64,000 bases of DNA from positions 2,418,001 through 2,482,000 of the forward strand of contig NZ_CP012371.1 in the NCBI RefSeq assembly GCF_000619905.2. The letters run 5' to 3'. The notes beneath the pieces are model-generated. The model did not search any database. It worked only from the letters and a program-made list of their open reading frames with translations, and was not told where the DNA came from. Below, piece by piece: positions 38,221 to 47,563 of the stretch. Each line of letters begins with the position of its first letter. Within the stretch, counting starts at the first letter, position 1. Made by a program: the position numbers and the translations under genes. Source of the DNA: Nitrosospira briensis C-128. Lineage in GTDB: Bacteria; Pseudomonadota; Gammaproteobacteria; Burkholderiales; Nitrosomonadaceae.

Positions 38221-38474
38221 CATAACGACTTCGATAGGGCATAATCCGCTTGATCCCAACGAAGCCGATCCCAACCAAGCGCCTCCAGTTCATCAAGAAT
38301 CGCCTGCAGGGAGCCGGAAACCGTCATCGATTGAATGAAGGCCGATGCTGAGAAACTGTATTGAACGGTATCGGCGACAGCAACATGCGAGGGGCTGCGT
38401 ATCGGCCCATGGAAACGATGAGCAATGTCGCGTAGCGGCAACCCGCTTTTGAGTAAAGAAAATTTTTGGTCCAT
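38187..38474 (-). CDS. Small antisense open frame, unrecognised
   Basis: A 95-codon minus-strand frame starting ATG 38474, back to back with the ABC transporter gene and overlapping the end of the DMT transporter gene by 34 bp. Its codon pattern looks protein-like (TVSGSLQAILDELEALGW) but it has no good ribosome site and no recognised family. It may be a real small gene or chance. Confidence 0.3.
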   Translation of the reverse strand: MDQKFSLLKSGLPLRDIAHRFHGPIRSPSHVAVADTVQYSFSASAFIQSMTVSGSLQAILDELEALGWDRLRWDQADYALSKSLCYLHSSPGSVS

Positions 38475-38482
38475 TCACCAGA

Positions 38483-40825
38483 TTGACGACGCCACACTCC
38501 AAGTCTTTGCCGATTTTGCCTGCCGGCCACCTGCCCGATAGGCCGCCGCTCACCCTGCCGTCCGCCTGGATTACAAGCGTTGAATCACGGCTTTACCAGG
38601 AAGAAAATGTCCTGGCCTGGCTTGAAACGGATCTTGATACCCAACTGTATTTTGCATCCGGGCTGGTGGTTGTTACCAATAAACGCCTGTTAGCGACATC
38701 AGGCAGGGATACAACCTGGCAGGAATGGCTTTATCGCCCGGGATTGACGCTGGCGCGTCACGATCACGCCGGTATTGGCAGCCTTGAGCTTCTTGACGAG
38801 AATTCACTGCTTGCTCACTGGCGCTACACGCTCGGCGCGGATACTGCAGCAGGGCGCCTGATCGAGAGTTTCAACCTGCAACTCAACCATCAACTTGCCG
38901 GCGAGGTTACGTCGGCGCCTGCTCAGGCTTTCTGCCCAAAATGCCAGAGGGCGCTGGATACCCCCCTATTGCCGGGGCAGGAAGAGTGCGAGGTCTGCAG
39001 CCGTGAAACCGAAACGTCGCCGTCGACCTGGACATTGTTCCGCTTGTGGCGCTTTGCCAAACCCTATAAAGGACGATTACTTGCCGGGTTCTTGCTGACG
39101 TTGGGCAGCACGGCTGCAACGATGGTACCGCCCTATCTGACCATGCCGCTAATGGATAATATTCTGATTCCCTATCAGAACGGCAAGCCGATCGATATTG
39201 ACCTGGTCATATTTTATCTGACCGGCCTGCTGGGTGCCGCAGTTCTGGCATGGGTGTTGGGCTGGTCGCGAACATATATGCTGGCACTCGTTTCAGAGCG
39301 TATCGGCGCCGACTTGCGCACCGCCACGTACGAGCATCTCCTCAAACTTTCACATGCCTATTTCGGTGGAAAGCGCACGGGCGACCTGATGGCGCGCATC
39401 GGCTCCGAGACCGATCGCCTCAACGTTTTCATGTCGCTACACCTGCTTGATTTTTTTACTGACGTGTTGATGATCGGCATGACAGTAGCCGTCCTGGTTT
39501 CAATCAACCCCTGGCTGGCACTGGTAACGCTGATGCCTCTGCCGATTATCGCCTGGCTGATCCATTTGGTGCGCGACAGGTTGCGCACGGGATTTGAAAA
39601 AGTCGACCGCGCCTGGGCGGAGGTCACCAGCGTGCTTGCCGATACCATCCCCGGCGTACGCGTCGTGAAGGCGTTTGCGCAGGAGAAACGCGAAGCAGCA
39701 CGCTTTCGCTCGGCAAACGATCATAATCTGGAAGTCAACGACAGGGTCAACAAGGTCTGGTCATTGTTCACGCCGACCGTGACACTATTAACCGAAGTCG
39801 GTTTGCTCGTGGTGTGGGTGTTCGGCATCTGGCAGATATCCAGGGACGAAATCACGGTGGGCGTGCTTACCGCTTTCCTTGCCTACATCAGCCGTTTCTA
39901 CATGCGGCTGGACTCGATGAGCCGCATTGTCTCGTTTACGCAGAAAGCAGCGGCCGGCACCAAGCGTATCTTCGAAATCCTCGATCACGTTTCCAGCGTG
40001 CCGGATCCTGCGCATCCCGTGCATTTACCCATCGTTGAAGGTCGGATCGAGTTATGCAACGTTGGATTCCGTTATGGTACCCGCACCGTGACACACGATA
40101 TCAGCCTCACCATTGCGCCGGGCGAAATGATCGGTCTCGTGGGGCACAGTGGCTCAGGCAAGAGCACGCTTGTCAACCTGATCTGCCGATTTTATGATGT
40201 CACCGAAGGCGCAATTTTGCTGGACGGTGTAGATATTCGCTCCTTGCCGGTCGCCGAATACCGCCGGCACATCGGGCTCGTGCTTCAAGAGCCGTTCCTG
40301 TTTTTCGGAACCATCGCCGAGAATATTGCTTACGGCAAACCGGACGCAGACCTGGAGGAGGTCGTTGCCGCAGCCCGTGCAGCGCATGCCCATGAATTCA
40401 TCCTGCGCCTGCCGCACGGCTACGATTCCCTGGTCGGCGAGCGAGGTCAGACTCTCTCGGGGGGCGAGCGGCAGCGCATCTCGATTGCTCGCGCCCTGCT
40501 CATCGATCCTCGTATTCTCATTCTCGACGAGGCCACTTCTTCTGTCGATACAACCACCGAGAAAGAAATCCAGAAAGCGCTCGAAAATCTGGTGCGGGGC
40601 CGCACGACGATTGCGATTGCCCACCGCCTTTCTACGCTACGCGATGCTAACCGGCTCATCGTACTCGACCGCGGCAGCATCATAGAGGTCGGCAGCCACG
40701 AAGAACTTATGTCACGAAAAGGCCATTACTACAGCCTCTACGAGGCCCAGGCACGTAACATCGATACCGAGGATGACTTGCGTAGACCGGATGTCGACCG
40801 CAAAGCCGAGGATGGTCGAGAATGA
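38483..40825 (+). CDS. ABC exporter of the cyanophycin cluster (zinc-ribbon N terminus)
   Basis: A 780-residue ABC half-transporter with an extra N-terminal region. Residues 1-190 form a soluble domain ending in a zinc ribbon (CPKC near 152 and CEVC near 172); residues about 195-500 hold six membrane helices; the ATPase has Walker A GHSGSGKS near 554, the signature TLSGGERQR near 657 and Walker B ILILDEATS. This is the transporter type that accompanies DUF1854 proteins and CphA in betaproteobacteria; its substrate is unknown. The start TTG 38483 has no clear ribosome site. It overlaps the DUF1854 gene (ATGA). Confidence 0.88.
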   Translation: MTTPHSKSLPILPAGHLPDRPPLTLPSAWITSVESRLYQEENVLAWLETDLDTQLYFASGLVVVTNKRLLATSGRDTTWQEWLYRPGLTLARHDHAGIGSLELLDENSLLAHWRYTLGADTAAGRLIESFNLQLNHQLAGEVTSAPAQAFCPKCQRALDTPLLPGQEECEVCSRETETSPSTWTLFRLWRFAKPYKGRLLAGFLLTLGSTAATMVPPYLTMPLMDNILIPYQNGKPIDIDLVIFYLTGLLGAAVLAWVLGWSRTYMLALVSERIGADLRTATYEHLLKLSHAYFGGKRTGDLMARIGSETDRLNVFMSLHLLDFFTDVLMIGMTVAVLVSINPWLALVTLMPLPIIAWLIHLVRDRLRTGFEKVDRAWAEVTSVLADTIPGVRVVKAFAQEKREAARFRSANDHNLEVNDRVNKVWSLFTPTVTLLTEVGLLVVWVFGIWQISRDEITVGVLTAFLAYISRFYMRLDSMSRIVSFTQKAAAGTKRIFEILDHVSSVPDPAHPVHLPIVEGRIELCNVGFRYGTRTVTHDISLTIAPGEMIGLVGHSGSGKSTLVNLICRFYDVTEGAILLDGVDIRSLPVAEYRRHIGLVLQEPFLFFGTIAENIAYGKPDADLEEVVAAARAAHAHEFILRLPHGYDSLVGERGQTLSGGERQRISIARALLIDPRILILDEATSSVDTTTEKEIQKALENLVRGRTTIAIAHRLSTLRDANRLIVLDRGSIIEVGSHEELMSRKGHYYSLYEAQARNIDTEDDLRRPDVDRKAEDGRE

Positions 40826-41295
40826 ACGGCAAACCTGATTATCTGCTAAGCCGTAACACGTTCGGGCGCCTGGTATTTGTCGCGAACGATGGGAAGGTGC
40901 AGGAAGGCGTAGTTCCAGTACGAGCGTTTCCGATTACCGCGCCCGAGCGAGATATCGCCCTGATCGATTCGCACGGTCGCGAACTCGCCTGGATCGAGAA
41001 ATTAAGCGATCTGCCGGACGAAATGCGTAAACTCGTGGAAGCGGATCTTGCAGGTCGGGAGTTCATGCCGGAAATCAGGCGTATCCATGAGGTTTCAAGT
41101 TTTGCTACACCCAGCACCTGGTACGTGGAAACGGATCGGGGCGAAACCGCTTTCATCCTCAAAGGTGAGGAATACATTCGCAGGCTCAAGCCGCCCTCTC
41201 TGCTGGTCACGGACAGTCAGGGCATTCACTTCCTCATCCGCGACCGTTTCGCTCTGGATCATCACAGCCGAAGGATTCTGGATCGCTTCCTGTAG
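40822..41295 (+). CDS. DUF1854 family protein (cyanophycin-associated)
   Basis: A 157-residue protein: LSRNTFGRLVFVANDGKVQEGVVPVRAFPITAPERDIALIDSHGRELAWIEKL and the C-terminal LLVTDSQGIHFLIRDRFALDHHSRRILDRFL define DUF1854. No catalytic motif is visible. Its ATG lies in the stop of the ABC transporter gene (ATGA), so the two are made together and probably act together. In related bacteria the pair accompanies cyanophycin synthetase, a genomic association without known mechanism. Confidence 0.88.
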   Translation: MNGKPDYLLSRNTFGRLVFVANDGKVQEGVVPVRAFPITAPERDIALIDSHGRELAWIEKLSDLPDEMRKLVEADLAGREFMPEIRRIHEVSSFATPSTWYVETDRGETAFILKGEEYIRRLKPPSLLVTDSQGIHFLIRDRFALDHHSRRILDRFL

Positions 41296-41521
41296 CCCCG
41301 GACTACGAAAGAGATGTGTCACAAAAATGCTGCCACAGTTTGCGATAATCCACCTCAGCATGTCTCAACTTCTCATCAAGACAGGCTGATCTTGTGTGTC
41401 GACTTTACGTCGTTGTTCTTTTCATGTTGTCCCGTTTTGGTCTCATTAGGCTCTGTATGGAATCGTCGCTGACAGGAGACATACGATAGTCATATCTCAT
41501 CAACCGGTTAGTATCAATTTG

Positions 41522-41555
41522 AATATTATTGTCGCTGAATAGCGACAATAATATT
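41522..41555. repeat. Perfect 15-bp inverted repeat
   Basis: AATATTATTGTCGCT and its exact complement flank a 4-base loop (GAAT). Only a short T-run follows on either strand, so a terminator is possible but not typical; it could also be the end of a lost mobile element in the AT-rich island. Confidence 0.6.
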
Positions 41556-41919
41556 TTCCTTGGTGGCAGCAACATATTGTTTAATAAGATTAATTAAAGC
41601 TGGTATGATGAATGCTTTATTCTTTTGTCGGGTTGCCAATCCATAACGAACAATAATTGGGCAATAACCGGGCGCCATGAACGATAAGATAAATTCACGA
41701 GACTTTTCCATTTTGGAAGTGCCGATCGCAAGACGCACAGAACACAATCGAGTTCCCCAAAATCGTCAAGCCGATACACCACGAGATAGCGGCATCAGCT
41801 ATCAATAAGAAACCTGATTCATCAAACAGGACAGCCTGCTACCGTGCAGGCTGCCTCGAGCTGAGTGAGAGCATCCGGATGAACGACCGAGGATATACTT
41901 TTTTGCAGCAGACTTTGAA

Positions 41920-42068
41920 CCTGAATCCGGTAGTTGACCGCTCATTTTTCAGCTCGTTGGTCAGCCCATTTGTCAACCAAGCGCTATAACCGAAAAGGAT
42001 TTTTTATGCCCTGTGAGCTTGATCTTTCCGGTGAGCTCACTCCATCCCGTCCAACTGCCGGATTCTGG
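41920..42068. repeat. Inverted-end repeat family E, copy 2 (149 bp)
   Basis: Left end CCTGAATCCGGTAGTTGACC and right end (complement) CCAGAATCCGGCAGTTGGAC form imperfect inverted repeats. The interior (AAAAGGATTTTT and CCGGTGAGCTC) matches the minus strand of copy 1. It ends 97 bp before the cphA' start codon. Confidence 0.6.
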
Positions 42069-42164
42069 TTGAAGCATGCAGCAACGCTGGACTGCTTAGC
42101 TGTAAACCGATTTCCGTCAGCCGCGTTAGTCCGGATTTAACTTACTCTTTCGAGAATCCTATTT

Positions 42165-44399
42165 ATGCTGGCGTACGCGGATACAAATACCGATTGTGCA
42201 AACAGGGACATTAAATTTCTTGAGGTTCGCCACCTGAATGGGCCTAACATCTGGACGCTTCGCCCGGTGCTCGAGGCCATTGTTGATATCGGAGATCTGG
42301 AGGATTTTCCGTCAAATACCATCCCCGGTTTTTACGAGCGCCTTTCTTCCTGGCTTCCTTCGCTGATCGAGCACCGCTGCAGCTATGGAGAGCGCGGTGG
42401 ATTTCTGCGCCGACTCAAGGACGGCACCTGGACCGGCCACATTCTCGAGCATGTTACGCTTGAACTGCAAAACCTCGCGGGCATGCACGGCGGCTTTGGC
42501 AGAGCCAGAGAAACTTCCTTGCGTGGCGTTTATAAGGTTGCCGTCAGCGCCTGGCATGAGAATATCGCGCGTAGCGCTCTGTCGGAGGCGCGTGAGTTGG
42601 TGCTGGCGGCAATGGGACACTTGCAGCCCAACGGCCAACCCTATAACGTCAAGGATTCCATCGAGCGCCTGCGCGACATGGTGGATTCACTCTGGCTGGG
42701 GCCATCTACCGCCTGTATCGTCGAGGCCGCTGCCATCCGCAACATTCCCGCCATCCGCCTTCTCGCCAAGGGAAATCTCGTGCAACTCGGCTATGGCGCT
42801 CGAAGCCAGCGTATATGGACAGCCGAGACCGATCTCACGCCGGCCATTGCCGAAAGCATCTCGCGGGACAAGGACCTGACCAAGGTGTTGCTTCAGTCCT
42901 GCGGTGTTTCAGTCCCTGACGGGCGCAGTGTTCATAGTGCGGAAGACGCATGGGCAGCCGCCCAGGACATAGGTTTGCCGGTCGTGGTCAAGCCCAGCGA
43001 CGGCAATCATGGACGTGGCGTTTTTATTGAGCTGAGCAGGCAGGAAGAAGTCGAGTCCGCTTATCGCGCGGCTTTGGAAGAAGGTGACGGCGTATTGGTC
43101 GAACGTTATATTCCGGGTACGGAACACCGCTTGCTGGTGGTTGGCGGACGCCTCGTGGCGGCCAGCCGAGGCGATTCGGTCTCGGTGATCGGCGATGGTA
43201 GATCAACCATTGACGAGCTGATACGCTACCAGATCAATTCAGATCCGCGCCGCGGGACAAGCGAAGACCATCCCTTGAATCCCGTCAGCATCGATGGCGT
43301 AACGATGATGGAAATCACCCGCCAGGGCTTCACCATCAATTCAATACCGCAAGCCGGTCTTGAAGTTCTGATTCAGCGTAACGGCAATCACGCTTTTGAT
43401 GTGACTGACGAAGTACATCCCAGCATCGCTGCGGCTGCTTCACTTGCGGCCCGCATCGTCGGGCTGGATATTGCCGGCGTCGATCTCGTTGCCAGGGATA
43501 TTTCCCGTCCACTTGCCGAACAGGGAGGGGCGATTGTCGAGGTCAATGCCGGGCCCGGTTTGCTGATGCACATCAAACCTGTCATCGGTACACCGCGCCC
43601 CGTTGGCGAAGCTATCGTCGAGCATCTCTTCCCCAACCAGGGAGACGGTCGGGTTCCGGTCGTCGGCATTACTGGCAGCTATGGTAAAACGACGGTGGCG
43701 CACCTTATCGCTCATCTACTCGCGTTGTCCGGCAAACATACCGGACTGGCATGCAGCGATGGGTTTTACCTCGACCGCAGGCAAGTCCATAAGGGCGATC
43801 ATGCCAAATGGAAGACGGCTAACAACATCCTGACGAATCGTTCGATAGAAGCCGCGGTTTTTGAAAATGGTAGCGATAGCATTCTGGGTGAGGGCCTGGC
43901 CTACGACGGATGTCATGTAGGTATCATTACCAATGTCGAGCTGAAGCGGCACTATGGACGGCACTATATCGAAACCGCCAAGCAGGTTTTTGATGTACTG
44001 CGCACTCAAGTGGATGTGGTGTTGCCCACGGGTGCCGCGGTACTCAACGCCAGGGAGGCAATGCTGGTTGAAATGGCTGCACTGTGCAACGGTGAGGTCA
44101 TTTACTTCAGCCTCGATCCTGAGTTGCCTGTTATCAGGAAACATTGTTTAGCCGATACGGCGGAGATAAAAGGCGCACAGGCCAAGCGGGCTGTGATAGT
44201 TCGAGATGGTAAAATTCTGCTCGTTACCGGTTCCAGCGAGTTGGTACTGGGAAAGGTAGCGGATGTTCCGCTTACCCAAGGCGGCCATGCCGTTCCGGAA
44301 GTCGAGAATGTCCTGGCGGCGGTGGGCGCTGCGTGGGCGCTCGGTATCGAACCGGCTCTCATACGTGTTGGGATTGAAAATTTCGCGAGCATCCAATAG
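42165..44399 (+). CDS. cphA': Truncated cyanophycin synthetase paralogue CphA'
   Basis: A 744-residue CphA-like protein. After the N-terminal domain (FLEVRHLNGPNIW) comes the ATP-grasp core (VVVKPSDGNHGRG near 273, IVEVNAGPGLLMHI near 458) and a Mur-ligase-like domain whose P-loop reads GITGSYGKTT near 500 instead of GTNGKTT. It stops at about the end of the Mur central domain, so the C-terminal Mur domain of full CphA (about 110 residues) is missing. Tandem cphA'-cphA pairs are known in betaproteobacteria. It may extend only one residue type, or use dipeptide units as cyanobacterial CphA2 does. Confidence 0.85.
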   Translation: MLAYADTNTDCANRDIKFLEVRHLNGPNIWTLRPVLEAIVDIGDLEDFPSNTIPGFYERLSSWLPSLIEHRCSYGERGGFLRRLKDGTWTGHILEHVTLELQNLAGMHGGFGRARETSLRGVYKVAVSAWHENIARSALSEARELVLAAMGHLQPNGQPYNVKDSIERLRDMVDSLWLGPSTACIVEAAAIRNIPAIRLLAKGNLVQLGYGARSQRIWTAETDLTPAIAESISRDKDLTKVLLQSCGVSVPDGRSVHSAEDAWAAAQDIGLPVVVKPSDGNHGRGVFIELSRQEEVESAYRAALEEGDGVLVERYIPGTEHRLLVVGGRLVAASRGDSVSVIGDGRSTIDELIRYQINSDPRRGTSEDHPLNPVSIDGVTMMEITRQGFTINSIPQAGLEVLIQRNGNHAFDVTDEVHPSIAAAASLAARIVGLDIAGVDLVARDISRPLAEQGGAIVEVNAGPGLLMHIKPVIGTPRPVGEAIVEHLFPNQGDGRVPVVGITGSYGKTTVAHLIAHLLALSGKHTGLACSDGFYLDRRQVHKGDHAKWKTANNILTNRSIEAAVFENGSDSILGEGLAYDGCHVGIITNVELKRHYGRHYIETAKQVFDVLRTQVDVVLPTGAAVLNAREAMLVEMAALCNGEVIYFSLDPELPVIRKHCLADTAEIKGAQAKRAVIVRDGKILLVTGSSELVLGKVADVPLTQGGHAVPEVENVLAAVGAAWALGIEPALIRVGIENFASIQ

Positions 44400-44465
44400 G
44401 ACATGGAAATCAGACGCATATCAGCAGCGCCTCCGGATGAGCAAGAAGCACCAGGAGAACTTTCA

Positions 44466-47033
44466 ATGAAAGTATCGTCTATCCGCGCATTGCGTGGGCC
44501 TAATTTGTGGAGCCGCCACACAGCCATAGAAGCAATAGTTTCTTGCGGTGAAACCGGATCTCTCGTAGAAACCAGAGGCTTCATGAAACGGCTGCGCGAC
44601 CGATTTCCGCAAATCGATTTGCTCCAGCCGGCATTCCAGCCCGAAGCTGGGATCATGGCGCATGCGCTCGGGCGCGCTGCGCTCGGCCTGCAGACACAGG
44701 CCGGTTGCCCGGTGATCTTCAGTAAAACTACTCGCACGCTGGAAGCCGGCGTTTATCAAGTCATTGTCGAATACAGCGAAGAATCGGTAGGCAGGCTTGC
44801 CATCGAATTCGCGTTAACCTTATGCCGCGCCGCCATTGAGGATACTTTCTTCGACATCGCCGATGCCGTCGGTCGTCTTCGTGAACGGTATGAAGAGGTA
44901 CGTTTTGGGCCGAGTACCGGCGCGATCGTCCGTGCGGCTGTGGCACGCGATATTCCTTTTCGCCGGCTGACCGATGGCAGTATGGTCCAGTTTGGCTGGG
45001 GCAGTCGCCAGCGTCGTATTCAGGCTGCGGAGACGGGGCGAACCAGCCTCGTGGCGGAATCCATTGCGCAGGATAAGGAACTGACCAGAACGTTGCTGAG
45101 CAATGCCGGTATCCCGATCGCGGCAGGCAGACCGGTAGCGAGTGCGGAAGATGCCTGGATAGCCGCCTGTGAAATAGGCGGCCCGGTCGTTGTCAAGCCG
45201 CGGGATGGCAATCAGGGCAGGGGAGTCGGCGTGAACCTGACCAGCCGGGAACAGGTGGACGCTGCCTACGCGGTAGCGGCTGAGATCAGCGACGAAGTCC
45301 TGGTTGAGCGTTGTGTTCCCGGTAATGATTACCGCATGCTGGTGGTCGGCAATAAGTTGATCGCGGCTGCTCGGCGCGATCCGCCGCAGGTTGTCGGCGA
45401 CGGCATGCACAGCATTAGCCAATTGGTTGAGCAGATAAATAGTGATCCGCGACGTGGTGAAGGTCATGCGAACGCACTGACTAAAATTTATTTTGACGAA
45501 ATTACGGTTGCCCAACTGGCGACCAAGGGTTTGGCTCCGGAATCCGTGCCCTCCAGAGGCGAACGCGTTGTGCTGCGCAATAACGCCAACCTGTCTACCG
45601 GGGGAACAGCCACCGATGTCACCGATGACGTTCATCCCGAGCTTGCCGCGCGCGTGGAAGCCGCTGCCCGAATGGTAGGCCTCGATATCTGTGGCGTGGA
45701 TATCGTCTGCGACAGCGTGTCGAATCCGCTTGAAGAGCACGGCGCCGTAATAGAGATCAATGCTGTGCCAGGCCTTCGCATGCATTTGCAACCCTCATTT
45801 GGCACAGGGCGTGCGATAGGAGAGGCGATTATCGCCAATATGTTCAAAGACGGGGATGACGCGCGCATCCCCGTTGTGGCGGTAACGGGAACCAACGGCA
45901 AGACCACCACCGTCCGCCTGATTGCCAATATCCTCGAATGTCAGGGCATGCGTGTCGGCATGACCAGTACTGACGGTGTCTATGTTGAAGGCCAGCGCAT
46001 CGATACGGGCGACTGCAGCGGCCCGAAGAGTGCAAAGAAAGTTCTTCTTCACCCCGATGTCGATGCGGCGGTTTTCGAGACGGCGCGGGGCGGCCTGCTG
46101 CGCGAGGGACTGGGTTTCGATCGTTGCCAAGTAGCTGTGGTGACCAATATCGGTGGAGGCGATCATCTTGGCCTTTCACACGTCAACACGGTAGAGGATT
46201 TGACTGCCGTCAAACGCATCGTCGTTCAAAATGTGACACAGGGTACCGGCGTCGCCGTGCTCAATGCGGCTGACCCCCTTGTGGCAAGCATGGCGGCCCA
46301 CTGCCCGGGTTCGGTCACATTTTTCGCCTGTGATCCCCGTAATCCCGTGATAGTGAAACATCGGGTGCGAGGCAAGCGCGTCATTTATCTCGATGGCGAT
46401 TCGATCGTCGCTTCGGAAGCGGGTGTTGAACACCACCTGACGCTGGCGGGAATTCCTCTCACGCAGAACGGGGCCATCATATTCCAGATCGAAAACGCAA
46501 TGGCTGCCACTGGCGCGGGCTGGGCACTTGGTCTCGACTGGGAAGTCATACGTGCCGGGTTAGCCGGTTTTGTCAGCGACACACAAACCGCACCAGGCCG
46601 TTTCAATCTCTTCAGCCACCGGGGCGCCACGCTTATTGCGGACTACGGCCATAATGCGGATGCAATCCGGGCGCTTGTGCTCGCTATCGACAAGATGCCG
46701 GCCAAGCGGCGCTCAGTCGTGATCAGCGGCGCGGGTGATCGCCGCGACGAGGACATCCGTCAACAGACCAAGATTCTCGGTGATGCTTTTGACGAGGTGG
46801 TGCTTTATCAGGACAAGTGTCAAAGAGGCCGAGCCGATGGGGAAGTGCTGAGCCTGTTGCGACAAGGTCTGAAGAATGCGAAGCGCACCCGCGACGTCAA
46901 GGAGATTCGCGGCGAGTTTGTGGCGATCGATACTGCCTTCGCCAACCTGAAAGCCGGAGAGTTATGCCTTATTCTCATCGACCAGGTGGATGAAGCACTG
47001 GGATATATTACCCAGCGCGTAGTTGCCGGCTGA
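44466..47033 (+). CDS. cphA: Cyanophycin synthetase CphA
   Basis: An 855-residue enzyme making multi-L-arginyl-poly-L-aspartate from Asp and Arg with ATP. It shows the N-terminal domain (IRALRGPNLWSRH), the ATP-grasp core (VVVKPRDGNQGRGVGVN near 241, the KIYFDEITVAQL region, IEINAVPGLRMHL) that adds Asp, and a full Mur-ligase part (VTGTNGKTTT near 472, NIGGGDHLGL, then the C-terminal domain with ADYGHNADAIRAL) that adds Arg. ATG 44466 has AGGAG 8 bases upstream and is preferred to the in-frame ATG 44403. No cyanophycinase gene is visible in the window. Confidence 0.94.
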   Translation: MKVSSIRALRGPNLWSRHTAIEAIVSCGETGSLVETRGFMKRLRDRFPQIDLLQPAFQPEAGIMAHALGRAALGLQTQAGCPVIFSKTTRTLEAGVYQVIVEYSEESVGRLAIEFALTLCRAAIEDTFFDIADAVGRLRERYEEVRFGPSTGAIVRAAVARDIPFRRLTDGSMVQFGWGSRQRRIQAAETGRTSLVAESIAQDKELTRTLLSNAGIPIAAGRPVASAEDAWIAACEIGGPVVVKPRDGNQGRGVGVNLTSREQVDAAYAVAAEISDEVLVERCVPGNDYRMLVVGNKLIAAARRDPPQVVGDGMHSISQLVEQINSDPRRGEGHANALTKIYFDEITVAQLATKGLAPESVPSRGERVVLRNNANLSTGGTATDVTDDVHPELAARVEAAARMVGLDICGVDIVCDSVSNPLEEHGAVIEINAVPGLRMHLQPSFGTGRAIGEAIIANMFKDGDDARIPVVAVTGTNGKTTTVRLIANILECQGMRVGMTSTDGVYVEGQRIDTGDCSGPKSAKKVLLHPDVDAAVFETARGGLLREGLGFDRCQVAVVTNIGGGDHLGLSHVNTVEDLTAVKRIVVQNVTQGTGVAVLNAADPLVASMAAHCPGSVTFFACDPRNPVIVKHRVRGKRVIYLDGDSIVASEAGVEHHLTLAGIPLTQNGAIIFQIENAMAATGAGWALGLDWEVIRAGLAGFVSDTQTAPGRFNLFSHRGATLIADYGHNADAIRALVLAIDKMPAKRRSVVISGAGDRRDEDIRQQTKILGDAFDEVVLYQDKCQRGRADGEVLSLLRQGLKNAKRTRDVKEIRGEFVAIDTAFANLKAGELCLILIDQVDEALGYITQRVVAG

Positions 47034-47053
47034 CAAGCGCCGCTGGCGCACCG

Positions 47054-47073
47054 GCTGTGCTTGAGAGCACAGC
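47054..47073. terminator. Hairpin after cphA
   Basis: GCTGTGCT-TGAG-AGCACAGC, a perfect 8-bp stem with 4-base loop, 20 bp after the cphA stop; a smaller GCGCCGCTGGCGC hairpin precedes it. There is no U-tract, so at best it is a factor-dependent terminator or mRNA-stabilising stem. Confidence 0.4.
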
Positions 47074-47297
47074 AACTGAATGCCGATATGATACTGTTTC
47101 AACTTGTAATGCGCCGCAGGACTGATCAAATGCCGCCGATCAGGTTTATGCAGGCTGTAGTTGATATCATCTCTCGGCAACCGAGTATAGATTTGCAATC
47201 CACCGAGGTTAGCCATAAACTGAAATTCGCGTTGAGATTGTTGCGCTGAGTTCGCTCGGCAACCGTTTTTATTGCTTACCTTGGAAGGAGAAAAATC

Positions 47298-47519
47298 ATG
47301 TCAGGAGATAGCATCTATCGAATTACAGAGATAATCGGAACCAGCCAGACCTCGTGGGAGGATGCAGCCAGAAATGCCGTCGAGACGGCGTCAAAAACGT
47401 TGCGCGACCTGAGGGTTGCGGAAATAGTGAAGCTGGATATGGTAATCGAGGATGGCAAGGTCGTTGCGTATCGTGCAAGAGTGAATCTGTCTTTCAAGTA
47501 TGAAACCGAAGGCAAGTAA
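47298..47519 (+). CDS. Dodecin family flavin-binding protein
   Basis: A 73-residue dodecin: IYRITEIIGTSQTSWEDAARNAVETASKTLRDLRVAEIVKLDMVIEDGKVVAYRARVNLSFKYE. Dodecins form hollow 12-mers that store flavins; the Trp in TSWEDA is the flavin-stacking residue. Length is exactly that of the family. GGAAGGAG precedes the ATG. It lies 264 bp after cphA and ends at a strong bidirectional terminator. Confidence 0.93.
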   Translation: MSGDSIYRITEIIGTSQTSWEDAARNAVETASKTLRDLRVAEIVKLDMVIEDGKVVAYRARVNLSFKYETEGK

Positions 47520-47563
47520 CTGTTGTTCGACCAAACTTCGGACTACCCAGGCATTACCGACGC

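Larger units (their letters stand above)
41296..42164. other. Intergenic region, 869 bp, partly AT-rich
   Basis: Separates the ABC/DUF1854 pair from the cphA genes. It contains a perfect palindrome (41522-41555), an AT-rich stretch (about 41500-41780) and repeat family E copy 2 (41920-42068). A 73-codon minus-strand frame at 41526-41747 (beginning MCSVRLAIGTSKMEKSREF) looks like a decayed gene fragment of unknown family. The promoter of cphA' must lie in the last 100 bp, but no clear boxes were found. Confidence 0.45.

Noticed and set aside
41526-41747. The AT-rich minus frame as a LysR-type regulator end
   Set aside because: The resemblance is too vague and there is no helix-turn-helix part; kept only as a possible decayed fragment.
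44820-45791. A 323-codon antisense frame inside cphA
   Set aside because: It lies entirely within the CphA coding region, whose motifs are intact; the antisense product is unrecognisable.
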